Shown piece after piece: positions 30,382 to 42,062 of a stretch of DNA of 64,000 bases (the stretch's first letter is position 1; each line of letters begins with the position of its first letter). Origin of the DNA: Pseudoxanthomonas suwonensis (GTDB lineage Bacteria; Pseudomonadota; Gammaproteobacteria; Xanthomonadales; Xanthomonadaceae); NCBI RefSeq assembly GCF_010093235.1, contig NZ_PDWP01000004.1, positions 1-64,000 of the forward strand, written 5' to 3'. A program made the position numbers and the translations under genes. The notes under the pieces are model-generated. The model was not told the DNA's origin. It saw only the letters and a list, made by a program, of their open reading frames with translations, and ran no database searches.

Positions 30382-30403
30382 GCCCGGCCATCCATGGCCG
30401 GGC
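30382..30403. repeat. Palindrome copy 2 with GCCATCCATGGC core (possible xerD terminator)
   Basis: GCCCGGCCAT (30382-30391) / ATGGCCGGGC (30394-30403). On the plus strand it is followed by CTTTTG; on the xerD (minus) strand no T-tract follows. Confidence 0.75.
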
Positions 30404-30436
30404 GTTCGCCCTTTTGCGGCATGCCGAAAAAGCGGC

Positions 30437-31417
30437 TCACCCCCTCGGGTGGTGTTTGGCGTGCAGGCGCTGCAGGTGCTCGCGCGCGACCAGGGTGTAG
30501 ATCTGGGTGGTGGACAGGCTGGCGTGGCCGAGCAGCAGTTGCAGCGCGCGCAGGTCGGCGCCGTGGTTGAGCAGGTGGGTGGCGAAACTGTGGCGCAGGC
30601 CGTGCGGGGTCACCGAGCGCGGATCGATCCCCGCAACGACGGCATGTCGCTTGATCGCACGCCAGAAATCCTGGCGTGTCGGCGCGCTGCGGCTGGCGCC
30701 AAGGAACAGCGGTACCTCGCCGCTGGCGTCGGCCGGAACGGGACGCCCGCCGGTGAGCGCAGGCCGGGAGTCGCGCAGGTAACGCTCCAGCCAGTGCTGC
30801 GATTCCTCGCCCAGCGGCACCAGCCGTTCCTTCGAGCCCTTGCCGCGCACGCGGACCACGCCCTGGCGCAGGTTCACCGCGTTGGCCGGCAGGTTGACCA
30901 GCTCGCTCACGCGCAGCCCCGCCGCGTACATCAGCTCGAGCATGGCCCGGTCGCGCAGCCCCTCGGGGGTGGAGACATCCGGCGCCGACATCAGGGCCTC
31001 GACCTGGGATTCGGACATGGCCTTGGGCAGCGGCCTCGGCATCCGCGGCGGGTCGAGCAGCGCGGCCGGGTCGTCCTGGCGCACGCCCGACAGCACCAGG
31101 TGGGCATAGAAGGCGCGCAGGCAGGCACGCAGGCGGGCGTTGCTGCGCGGCCCGTACCCCTGCGCCGCACGCCAGGCCAGATAACCGAACAGCGCCTGGC
31201 GATCAGCGCCCTCCAGCCCGCCGCCAGCCCCGTCGCGCCAACGCGCCAGCAGCTCCAGGTCGCGGCGGTAGGCCTCCAGGCTGGCCCGGGCCAGGCCGCG
31301 CTCGGCCCAGGCCGCATCCAGGAAACGGGCGATGGCGCGTTCGTCCTGCCCGCGCAGCGGCGGCAGGGACATGGCCAGCTCGCGGCGCTCGGCCGGGGTA
31401 CGCGGCTTTTCGCTCAC
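30437..31417 (-). CDS. xerD: Site-specific tyrosine recombinase XerD
   Basis: Resolves chromosome dimers at dif together with XerC. The N-terminal core-binding domain (about 20-110: [21 protein letters not shown]) is followed by the catalytic domain with Arg in [15 protein letters not shown], Lys in [36 protein letters not shown] and the Tyr nucleophile. I set the start at GTG 31417 (326 residues) because GGAG lies seven bases upstream; GTG 31468 and ATG 31372 are in frame and possible. The divergent RDD gene starts 85 bases away. Confidence 0.92.
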   Translation of the reverse strand: MSEKPRTPAERRELAMSLPPLRGQDERAIARFLDAAWAERGLARASLEAYRRDLELLARWRDGAGGGLEGADRQALFGYLAWRAAQGYGPRSNARLRACLRAFYAHLVLSGVRQDDPAALLDPPRMPRPLPKAMSESQVEALMSAPDVSTPEGLRDRAMLELMYAAGLRVSELVNLPANAVNLRQGVVRVRGKGSKERLVPLGEESQHWLERYLRDSRPALTGGRPVPADASGEVPLFLGASRSAPTRQDFWRAIKRHAVVAGIDPRSVTPHGLRHSFATHLLNHGADLRALQLLLGHASLSTTQIYTLVAREHLQRLHAKHHPRG

Positions 31418-31501
31418 CGGAAGGCTCCGGCGGCTGGGTGGCGTGGGAAGCGGAAGCTCATCGCGCACAGGATACGTCGCCCCACCGCTATCCTTTGCGC
31501 C

Positions 31502-31990
31502 ATGTCATCCATCCCCACGCCCTCGCCTGCCGCAGACGCGCGCCCTTCCGCCCTGGTCATCCGGCGCCTGCTGTCGCTGTTCTACGACCTGTGGCCGGTG
31601 GTGGCGCTGTGGATGCTCACCGCGATCCCGTTCGTGCTGGCCGACGTGGCCATGAGCGGCGGCGACACCCGCCACAACATCGAGCCCTTCAGCCTGATGG
31701 CCTGGGCGGAGTGGATCGCCTGCTGGCTGGTGACCGGGCTGTACGCAACGATCAGCTGGCGCCGCGGCGGCCAGACCCTGGGCATGCGGCCCTGGCGGCT
31801 ACGGCTCCGCGCGACCGGTGGCGGCGTCCCGTCGTGGCGGGCGCTGTGGCTGCGCTACGCGGTCGGCACCCTGTCGCTGCTGTCCGGCGGACTGGGCTTC
31901 TGGTGGGCCTGGTTCGACCGCGACCGCCTGGCCTGGCATGACCGCGCCAGCGCTACCCGCCTGGAGCGGCTGCCAAAGCGGGGGAAATGA
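31502..31990 (+). CDS. RDD family membrane protein
   Basis: A 162-residue integral membrane protein: [20 protein letters not shown] (first segment, with the RDD-type Arg/Asp replaced by R-Y-D), a second helix at about 74-85 ([16 protein letters not shown]), then [16 protein letters not shown], the RDD hallmark, and a third hydrophobic stretch [19 protein letters not shown] ending [14 protein letters not shown]. Function of the family is unclear; transport or envelope roles have been proposed. A TATCCT -10-like box lies only eight bases before the ATG, suggesting a very short leader. It is convergent with lptG, four bases apart. Confidence 0.85.
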   Translation: MSSIPTPSPAADARPSALVIRRLLSLFYDLWPVVALWMLTAIPFVLADVAMSGGDTRHNIEPFSLMAWAEWIACWLVTGLYATISWRRGGQTLGMRPWRLRLRATGGGVPSWRALWLRYAVGTLSLLSGGLGFWWAWFDRDRLAWHDRASATRLERLPKRGK

Positions 31991-31994
31991 GCCT

Positions 31995-33095
31995 TCAGCC
32001 GGACTTGCGCCGGAACAGGAACCACGAGGTCGCCAGCATCAGCACCGGCGGCAGCGCATAGGCGATGCGGTAGTCGAAGCGGAACGCGCCGGCCAGCCGG
32101 CCGAACTGCATCTGCAGCAGCATGAAGCCCAGGGCGAAGACGATGCCCAGGAACAGGCGCTTGCCCATGCCGCCGCTGCGCAGGCTGCCAAAGGCGAACG
32201 GCACCGCCGCCAGGCACAACGCCAGCACGTTCAGCGGGTAGAACCAGCGGCTCCAGTAGGTGTCCTCGTAATCGCGCGCGTCCAGGCCGTTGCGCCGGCG
32301 ATACTCGATGCTCGCGTGCAGGTCGGCCGCCGAGAGGTTGCGCGGGCGGGTCACGCCGGCCGCCAGGGCGTTGGCATCCAGCCCCGAATCCCACTGCAGC
32401 CCGTCGGTGGTTCCCTCGGTCGCGGCATCCCCTGCGAACGCCCCCCGGCGCCCCTCGCGCAGGTGCCAGCCGGCCGCGTCGTGCACCGCCATGCCGGCGC
32501 GGGTCAGCGACAGCACGCGCCCGTCCCCGCCGACCTGGTACAGGCGCACGTCGCGCAGCTGCAGTACGCGCTGCCCGCCGACCACCCGTTCCTGGCCGTC
32601 GACCGCGTTGAGGAAGGTATCGCCCTCGCGCGCCCACAGGCCGGAGTAGCGGGCCATGGCCACGTTGTTGTTCTTGGCCGCCAGCTTCAGCTGGTCGGCC
32701 TGGCGCTGGCCCCAGGGCGCCAGGGTCTCGCCGGTCAGCACCATCAGCCCGGTCAGCAGGACCAGGGCCGCGGCCACGGAGATCGACAGGCGCCGCCGCG
32801 AAAGCCCCAGCGCGCGCAGCGCGGTCAGCTCCGAGGTGCCGGCCAGCTGGCCGAGGCCCAGCAGGGAGCCGATCACCGCCGCGTACGGGAAGATCGAATA
32901 GGCGCGGCGCGGCACCGAGTAGGCGACCACCGCCAGCGCGGTCGGGAAGTCGTAGCTGCCCTTGCCGAGGTCGCCGAGCTGGCCGGACAGGGCCAGGACC
33001 ACGTCCAGCCCGACCAGCACCGCCCAGGTCAGCAGCACCGAGGCCAGGACCACCCGGCCGATATAGAGGTCGTGCAGGCGCACCAGGGACCTCAT
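31995..33095 (-). CDS. lptG: LPS export permease LptG
   Basis: One of the two inner-membrane permeases of the LptB2FG complex that extracts LPS from the inner membrane. The 366 residues show MRSLVRLHDLYIGRVVLASV, six hydrophobic segments in the YjgP/YjgQ layout, a periplasmic beta-jellyroll between segments 3 and 4 (about 130-270) and GTSELTALRALGLSRRRL, the coupling-helix region. ATG 33095 overlaps the lptF stop (ATGA), indicating coupled translation. Confidence 0.94.
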   Translation of the reverse strand: MRSLVRLHDLYIGRVVLASVLLTWAVLVGLDVVLALSGQLGDLGKGSYDFPTALAVVAYSVPRRAYSIFPYAAVIGSLLGLGQLAGTSELTALRALGLSRRRLSISVAAALVLLTGLMVLTGETLAPWGQRQADQLKLAAKNNNVAMARYSGLWAREGDTFLNAVDGQERVVGGQRVLQLRDVRLYQVGGDGRVLSLTRAGMAVHDAAGWHLREGRRGAFAGDAATEGTTDGLQWDSGLDANALAAGVTRPRNLSAADLHASIEYRRRNGLDARDYEDTYWSRWFYPLNVLALCLAAVPFAFGSLRSGGMGKRLFLGIVFALGFMLLQMQFGRLAGAFRFDYRIAYALPPVLMLATSWFLFRRKSG

Positions 33096-34174
33096 GCCGC
33101 CACCCTCCGCGGACGCGGCAGCCGCCCGTCGCGCAGGTACAGCCACAGGGCCAGGGCCAGCAGCGGCAGGGTCAGCCACCACAGGCCGACCGGCGCCGGC
33201 AGGCGGCCTTCGGCCAGCATCCGGACGCCGATGAACATCAGGTTGAGCCCGACCAGGTAGGCCAGGAAGCCGAGCATCAGCCGGCCATAGCGCTGCTGGC
33301 GCGGCGAGCTGCGGGCCAGCGGCACGGTCAGCAGTGCAAAGCCCAGGGCCAGCAGCGGCGGCGCGAGGCGGCCGTGCAGCTCGGCGATCGCCGCCGGCCG
33401 GCCATCGCCGAACAGGGACAGGGTGGGCGCGATCACCGGGTCGTCCTTGGCGCGCTCATCGGCGCCATCGGGCAGCGCCACCTCGTTGACCGCATAGCGC
33501 ATCAGGCGGAAATCCAGGCCCCCGTCCAGCGGCCCTTCCAGCCGGTGGCCGTCTGCCAGCCGCAGGTACCGGTCGTTTTCCCCGCCGAACTCCAGGCTGC
33601 CGGTCCGGGCGGTGACCACGTCGATCCGCCCTTCCCGCTCGCGCTGCAGGAACACGCCCTGCAGGGTGCGGCCGTCCTCGCTCATGCCGTCGATGTACAC
33701 GATGCCGCCATTGGACAGCGAGGTGAACCGGCCCGGCTCCAGCCCGGCCACGATCAGGCTGCGGTTGGCCTGCTCGATCATCCGCGCCGCGGTGCGCTGG
33801 GCCCAGGGCCCCAGCCACAGCGAGCACAGCCCGACCATGGCCACCACCGGCAGCACCGCCATGAGCAGGGGCCGCAGCAGGCGCCGCGGGCCCACGCCGA
33901 CGGCGTTGAGTACGGCCATCTCCGAGTCCCGGTACAGCCGGGCCACGGCCAGCATCAGGCCCAGCATCAGGGCCAGGGGCAGCACCAGGGGGAGGTAGAC
34001 CAGCAGCTGCAGCCCCAGCTGGGACAGCAGCAGGCGCGCGGGCAGGCCGCCGTCGGCGATCTTCCCGAGCACGTCCACCAGCACCCCGCCCAGGCTCACC
34101 GTGAGCAGCACGATCAGGGTCGCCAGGAAACTCTGGACGAAATCGCGCAGCAGGTATCGGTCAAGCTTCGGCAT
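33092..34174 (-). CDS. lptF: LPS export permease LptF
   Basis: A 360-residue partner of LptG. It begins MPKLDRYLLRDFVQSFLATL, has the same six-segment architecture with a periplasmic domain (about 125-260), the coupling segment DSEMAVLNAVGVGPRRLLRP and a basic C-terminus LPRPRRVAA. ATG 34174 is the conserved start; the frame continues upstream without similarity. Divergent from pepA across 119 bases, as in E. coli. Confidence 0.94.
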   Translation of the reverse strand: MPKLDRYLLRDFVQSFLATLIVLLTVSLGGVLVDVLGKIADGGLPARLLLSQLGLQLLVYLPLVLPLALMLGLMLAVARLYRDSEMAVLNAVGVGPRRLLRPLLMAVLPVVAMVGLCSLWLGPWAQRTAARMIEQANRSLIVAGLEPGRFTSLSNGGIVYIDGMSEDGRTLQGVFLQREREGRIDVVTARTGSLEFGGENDRYLRLADGHRLEGPLDGGLDFRLMRYAVNEVALPDGADERAKDDPVIAPTLSLFGDGRPAAIAELHGRLAPPLLALGFALLTVPLARSSPRQQRYGRLMLGFLAYLVGLNLMFIGVRMLAEGRLPAPVGLWWLTLPLLALALWLYLRDGRLPRPRRVAA

Positions 34175-34293
34175 CGGCGGGGCCAGTCCTATAAAAGCCC
34201 GGGTTCGCTTCGCGGCCCCCGCCGGCCGGATCTCCCGGCCCAAGATCGAGGGGCGATCCGCGATTGTACGTACCTGCTCCCGGAATCTGATCA

Positions 34294-35778
<1,485 letters not shown>

Positions 35779-35788
35779 GCGGCCACCC

Positions 35789-36211
35789 ATGCCCCGCGCC
35801 GACTTCTACCTGATCGCCAGGCCCCGGTTCGCCGAACAGCCGCTGCTGCTGGTCTGCGAACTGGCCAAGCGCGCCTACGCCACCGGCCAGTTCACCCTGG
35901 TGCTGGCGCGCGACGCGGCCCAGGCCGAGGAACTGGACGACCTGCTGTGGTCGTTCGAGCCCGACGCCTACATCCCGCACCAGATCGCCGGCGACGACGA
36001 GGACGAGCTGACCCCCGTCCTGGTCGTCCCGCCGGAGGTGGAGGCGCCGCCGCGGCCGCTGGTGATCAACCTGCGCGATGCGGCGTGGACCGCGGCCTGC
36101 GAGCGGGTGCTGGAAGTGGTGCCCGCCGACCCCGCGGCCCGCGGCCCGCTGCGCGAGCGCTGGCGCCAGTACCAGGCCCTGGGTTACGACCTGAACAAAC
36201 ATGACATGTGA
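35789..36211 (+). CDS. holC: DNA polymerase III chi subunit
   Basis: A 140-residue clamp-loader accessory subunit that binds SSB and the psi subunit. [29 protein letters not shown] at the N-terminus, [20 protein letters not shown] (about 49-68), VLVVPPE and LVINLRD match the chi family. It starts 10 bases after pepA and is followed by a repeat element before valS. A likely partner (psi) is encoded at 39863-40324. Confidence 0.93.
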   Translation: MPRADFYLIARPRFAEQPLLLVCELAKRAYATGQFTLVLARDAAQAEELDDLLWSFEPDAYIPHQIAGDDEDELTPVLVVPPEVEAPPRPLVINLRDAAWTAACERVLEVVPADPAARGPLRERWRQYQALGYDLNKHDM

Positions 36212-36217
36212 GGGGCC

Positions 36218-36333
36218 GTGATTCGGGATTCGTGATTGGTGATTCGAAAAGGCGACGGCAAACCGCCTGCCACCCATCCCGGTCCGACGAAGCACTGCTC
36301 TTTCCAATCCCGAATCACGAATCCCGAATCACC
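36218..36333. repeat. Intergenic inverted repeat built of GATTCG-like units, copy A
   Basis: Left arm at 36218-36246 and right arm at 36305-36332 flank a 58-base spacer. The outer 20 bases of the left arm (GTGATTCGGGATTCGTGATT) are the exact reverse complement of the outer 20 of the right arm. Each arm is itself a string of degenerate eight- to nine-base units. The right end AATCACCGCT lies a few bases before the valS ATG. A second copy is at 46855-46981. Confidence 0.85.
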
Positions 36334-36339
36334 GCTCTT

Positions 36340-39162
<2,823 letters not shown>

Positions 39163-39168
39163 GGACAG

Positions 39169-39199
39169 CGGGGCGACCAGTGGCCGCCCCGTTTGCTTC
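39169..39199 (+). terminator. Probable valS terminator
   Basis: CGGGGCG (39169-39175) pairs with CGCCCCG (39185-39191), followed by TTTGCTT. Confidence 0.5.
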
Positions 39200-39280
39200 C
39201 CGGCCCCGGGAACCTGCCCCCGCGCGGGGCGGCATGCTTGCGTGCCACGGCATGCCCGTGCCACATCCCGTTGGCGTGAT

Positions 39281-39312
39281 GTCTCCCGGATGCGCTGCGC
39301 TTGCCGGGGTTA
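39281..39312. repeat. REP-like hairpin between valS and rimI
   Basis: TCCCGGATGCGCTGCGCTTG followed by CCGGGGTTACG: CCCGG (39285-39289) pairs with CCGGG (39304-39308) around an inner GCGCTGCGC-type loop. The wording resembles REP sequences of gamma-proteobacteria. It lies in the convergent gap (39163-39356), which holds no gene. Confidence 0.5.
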
Positions 39313-39356
39313 CGCGGCCTCCGCAGGGCGGGGAGACAGGAACGGGCGCCGCGCAG

Positions 39357-39866
39357 TCAGAGCGGCGGCATCCGGTCGATGTCGCCGGAGACCAGCTCCA
39401 TCGCCATCACCAGCGCGTCTTCGCGGCCGCTGTACGCGGGGTAGTAACGCGGACGGCGGCCGATCTCGTTGAAGCCCTCGCTCAGGTACAGAGCGATGGC
39501 AGGCGGATTCGACGGGCGCACCTCGAGGAATACCCGGTGCGCGCCGCGGTCGCGCGCCGTCTTCAGCAGGGCCCGCAGCAGGTAACGCCCGAGGCCGCGC
39601 GACTGTCGCTCCGGCGCGGTGCACAGGTTCAGCACGTGCGCCTCGTCGGCGGCGATGCTCATCACCCCGTAGCCGGCCGGCTGGTCGTCCTGCAGCGCCA
39701 GCAGGGCCGGGTAACCGGCCAGCAGGCAGTCACGGAAGATGCCGCGGCTCCACGGGAACGGATAGGCCCGCTTCTCGATCGCCATCACCGCGTCCAGGTC
39801 GCCCTCGCGCATGGCCCGCAGCCGCCAGTGCGGCCGCGCGGTCTCGCGGTAGGCGGCGATGCTCAC
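39357..39866 (-). CDS. rimI: Ribosomal protein bS18 N-acetyltransferase RimI
   Basis: A 169-residue GNAT enzyme. Seen: MREGDLDAVMAIEKRAYPFPWSRGIF, LNLCTAPERQSRGLGRYLLRAL with the acetyl-CoA loop QSRGLG (about 93), FLEVRPSNPPAIALYLSEGF and NEIGRRPRYYPAYSGREDALVM, which matches RimI. Start GTG 39866 is supported by GGAGG five bases upstream and by its GTGA overlap with the preceding gene. Third gene of pssA-holD-rimI. Confidence 0.93.
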   Translation of the reverse strand: MSIAAYRETARPHWRLRAMREGDLDAVMAIEKRAYPFPWSRGIFRDCLLAGYPALLALQDDQPAGYGVMSIAADEAHVLNLCTAPERQSRGLGRYLLRALLKTARDRGAHRVFLEVRPSNPPAIALYLSEGFNEIGRRPRYYPAYSGREDALVMAMELVSGDIDRMPPL

Positions 39867-40324
39867 GCCGGCCTCCGCAGCGCGCGCAGCAGTGGCCACA
39901 GCTGGCGCTTGGCGGCCGGATCGGCACGCAGCCGCTCGCCGGGCCACTCGGCCAGCAGGGCCTGCACGCGCGGATCGGTCGGAGCCAGGCCCGAGGCACG
40001 CAGCACCGCCAGCTCCAGCCGGTCCGGCAGGCCCGCGGGCCGGCGCATGGCGCCGTGACGCCCCGCAACCGTGGGCGCCGGGGTCGCGCCCCCCGCCGCG
40101 GGTTCGGATGCGACCGGGGCACGCCGGCGCGGCGGAGCGATATCGCGGTCGGCCGGCGCGACCTGGCGCACCTGCGGCGGGGCCGCCTGCGCGACTTCGT
40201 CCGCGCCCGGGGCCGGCGCGGCCAGTTCCTCTTCGGCCCCGGCCACCCGCAGCACGCTGCAGCCCAGCGCCTGCAGCCAGTAGCGCTGGCGCGGACTCCA
40301 GGGACTGCCGACCGTGGCCTGCAT
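39863..40324 (-). CDS. holD: Probable DNA polymerase III psi subunit (HolD)
   Basis: A 153-residue protein. The N-terminus SPRQRYWLQALGCSVLRV lines up with the E. coli HolD start (RRDWQLQQLGITQWSLRRP, recalled), and near the C-terminus ERLRADPAAKRQLWPLLRAL lines up with LRANPTARAALWQQ. The middle (about 35-95) is an Ala/Pro/Arg-rich insert without clear fold. It overlaps rimI in GTGA exactly where E. coli has holD-rimI. Psi links chi to the clamp loader, and holC is present in the window. Called from short motifs plus gene order, so moderate confidence. Confidence 0.65.
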   Translation of the reverse strand: MQATVGSPWSPRQRYWLQALGCSVLRVAGAEEELAAPAPGADEVAQAAPPQVRQVAPADRDIAPPRRRAPVASEPAAGGATPAPTVAGRHGAMRRPAGLPDRLELAVLRASGLAPTDPRVQALLAEWPGERLRADPAAKRQLWPLLRALRRPA

Positions 40325-40326
40325 GG

Positions 40327-41103
40327 TCAGGCCGCCTCCTGCGACGGCCGCAAGCGCAGCCAGGCCCACATGAGCGGCCCGGACAGTGCATACAGGACGC
40401 CCACCGCCAGCAGCGCGCGCGGCAGGTCGATCACCAGTATCGCGATCACCACCGGCACCACCAGCAGCACCGCGAAGGGCACCCGGTCGGCACGCATTCC
40501 GCCCTCGCCGCTGCCCTTGAAACTCCAGTAGCGGATCTGGCTGACCATCAGCAGGGCCGCGCACAGGGTCACGCCCAGGGCCACGTAGCGCAGCTCCTCG
40601 CCGCTCCAGCCCAGCTCGCCATCGGCGAAGGCCCAGACGAAGGACATCATCAGCCCGGCCGCGGCCGGGCTGGCCAGGCCGATGAAGAAGCGCTTGTCGA
40701 CCACGCCGACCTGGGTGTTGAAACGGGCCAGGCGCAGCGCCGCGCAGGCCGCGTAGAGGAAGGCGATGGCCCAGCCGACGCGGCCGGCGATGCCGCCGTC
40801 GAACTTCAGCGAGGACAGCGACCAGTGGTACATCACCAGCGCCGGGGCCAGGCCGAAGCTGACCAGGTCGGCCAGCGAGTCGTATTGGACGCCGAAGGCG
40901 CTGCTGGTACCGGTCAGGCGCGCCACCCGGCCATCGATGCCGTCGGCGATCGCCGCCACGAACACGGCGATGGCCGCCGCGGTGAACTGGCTGTTGGCCG
41001 CCGCAATGATGGCGTAGAAACCCGCGAACAGGCCGCAGGTCGTGAACAGGTTGGGCAGCAGGTAGATGCCGCGGGAACGCGGCGGTGGGCGGTCGAGATC
41101 CAT
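40327..41103 (-). CDS. pssA: CDP-diacylglycerol-serine O-phosphatidyltransferase
   Basis: A 258-residue membrane enzyme making phosphatidylserine, precursor of phosphatidylethanolamine. The CDP-alcohol phosphotransferase motif is complete: DGRVARLTGTSSAFGVQYDS, continuing to LADLVSFG (about 57-84), with both Asp pairs. About seven hydrophobic segments, starting IYLLPNLFTTCGLFAGFYAI. This is the CDP-alcohol type, not the phospholipase-D-like PssA of E. coli. ATG 41103 was chosen because similarity starts near RGIYLLPNLFT. Two bases separate its stop from holD. Confidence 0.93.
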   Translation of the reverse strand: MDLDRPPPRSRGIYLLPNLFTTCGLFAGFYAIIAAANSQFTAAAIAVFVAAIADGIDGRVARLTGTSSAFGVQYDSLADLVSFGLAPALVMYHWSLSSLKFDGGIAGRVGWAIAFLYAACAALRLARFNTQVGVVDKRFFIGLASPAAAGLMMSFVWAFADGELGWSGEELRYVALGVTLCAALLMVSQIRYWSFKGSGEGGMRADRVPFAVLLVVPVVIAILVIDLPRALLAVGVLYALSGPLMWAWLRLRPSQEAA

Positions 41104-41207
41104 GACGCCAGTGTACGGGGCGACCGGCCGGCTGCGAACAGGTCGCTTGCCCTCTGCCCCTCCGGATGCTGCAATCGGGGCCTTCACGACCGTATGGAGC
41201 CTTCCCG

Positions 41208-41588
41208 ATGCGCCTGTCGACCCGCACCTGCCTGCTGTTCATGGCCGCCACCCTGGCCAGCGGCGGCGCCCTGGCCGCCAACGTCTACAAGTGGAAGGAT
41301 GCCAACGGCGTCACCCACTCCTCGGACAAGCCGCCGGCAGGCCAGCCCTACGAGGTCCGCCGGGTCGACGGCCAGTACGCGGCGGAAATCCCCGGGGACG
41401 AGCCGGCCGCGGAGAGCGCGGCCTGCGCCAGCGCGCGCCGCAGCCTGTCGGCCTTCGAGGACGCCCGCCCGGTGCAGGTGGACACCGATGGCGACGGCAA
41501 GCCGGACCGCACCCTGTCGGACGAGGAGCGCCAGTCGCACCGTGGCGTGGCCGAGGCGGCGGTCAAGGCCAACTGCCCGGCAGCCTGA
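41208..41588 (+). CDS. DUF4124 periplasmic protein
   Basis: A 126-residue exported protein. Signal peptide MRLSTRTCLLFMAATLASGG cleaved near ALA-AN, then the DUF4124 motif NVYKWKDANGVTHSSDKPPA (residues about 25-44). The rest is Asp/Ala-rich with the pair C/C (AACASARRS and KANCPAA) and DTDGDGKPD, a calcium-loop-like stretch. Function unknown. GGAG eight bases before ATG 41208. Closed by a strong terminator at 41630. Confidence 0.85.
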   Translation: MRLSTRTCLLFMAATLASGGALAANVYKWKDANGVTHSSDKPPAGQPYEVRRVDGQYAAEIPGDEPAAESAACASARRSLSAFEDARPVQVDTDGDGKPDRTLSDEERQSHRGVAEAAVKANCPAA

Positions 41589-41629
41589 GCCGCCCGCGCC
41601 GCCCGCGCCTGGCGGCGCTGCATGACCGG

Positions 41630-41657
41630 TCCCCCGCCCCTGGCGGGGGATTTTTTT
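41630..41657 (+). terminator. Rho-independent terminator of the DUF4124 gene
   Basis: TCCCCCGCC (41630-41638) / GGCGGGGGA (41642-41650) with a three-base loop and seven T (41651-41657). Confidence 0.92.
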
Positions 41658-41674
41658 GCCGCCAGCGACCGGGA

Positions 41675-41815
41675 TCAGGCCAGGCCCGGCCAGGCGGCAG
41701 GGTGGTACAGGCCGGCCAGGGCCAGGATCAGCAGCGGGCCGAGCCGGGTGTAGCCGATGTGCCGCGCCAGATAATCGTCCCCGCCCTTCCCTGAAAAATA
41801 CGGTTTCCTTTCCAC
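41675..41815 (-). CDS. Candidate small membrane protein (46 residues)
   Basis: GTG 41815 is preceded by a strong GGAGGGGGAGC box. The product starts [20 protein letters not shown] and ends in a hydrophobic stretch ([18 protein letters not shown], about 26-43) that could span the membrane. Codons 14-46 are strongly G/C at third positions, as in neighbouring genes, while the first eight are A/T-rich. No family recognised; it could also be the tail of a decayed gene. It is the only coding signal in the 405-base gap 41658-42062 upstream of proS, where I otherwise see nothing. Confidence 0.35.
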   Translation of the reverse strand: MERKPYFSGKGGDDYLARHIGYTRLGPLLILALAGLYHPAAWPGLA

Positions 41816-42062
41816 CGCTCCCCCTCCGGCCCGGCCCGGGGCGGTCAGCCCTTTCCTCCACGCGGCGGACAAGCCTCCAGATGACCAGCTCCGGAAGGGC
41901 GAGACGCCCCCGGGAAGCCGGCGCCGCGCGCCGGGCCAGCGCTGGCCCCCGCCACATCCCCCTCTGGCAGGCGCCGGGAGCGCAGCGGCAGGCCGGCCCG
42001 CGACCCGCCTGGGCCCCGGTGCTGGCAGAATGTCGGGTTTCCGCACCTTTCCCGGCATTCCG

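Noticed and set aside
36208-36339. In-frame extension of valS upstream of ATG 36340
   Set aside because: It only translates the inverted repeat; ValS similarity begins at MTLPSGYEP.
39231-39256. GGCATGC / GCATGCC inverted repeat after valS
   Set aside because: Short arms in a GC-rich gap; not distinguishable from chance or from the REP-like sequence next to it.
42030-42062. Alternative proS start 33 bases upstream
   Set aside because: [11 protein letters not shown] at 42063 is the family start.
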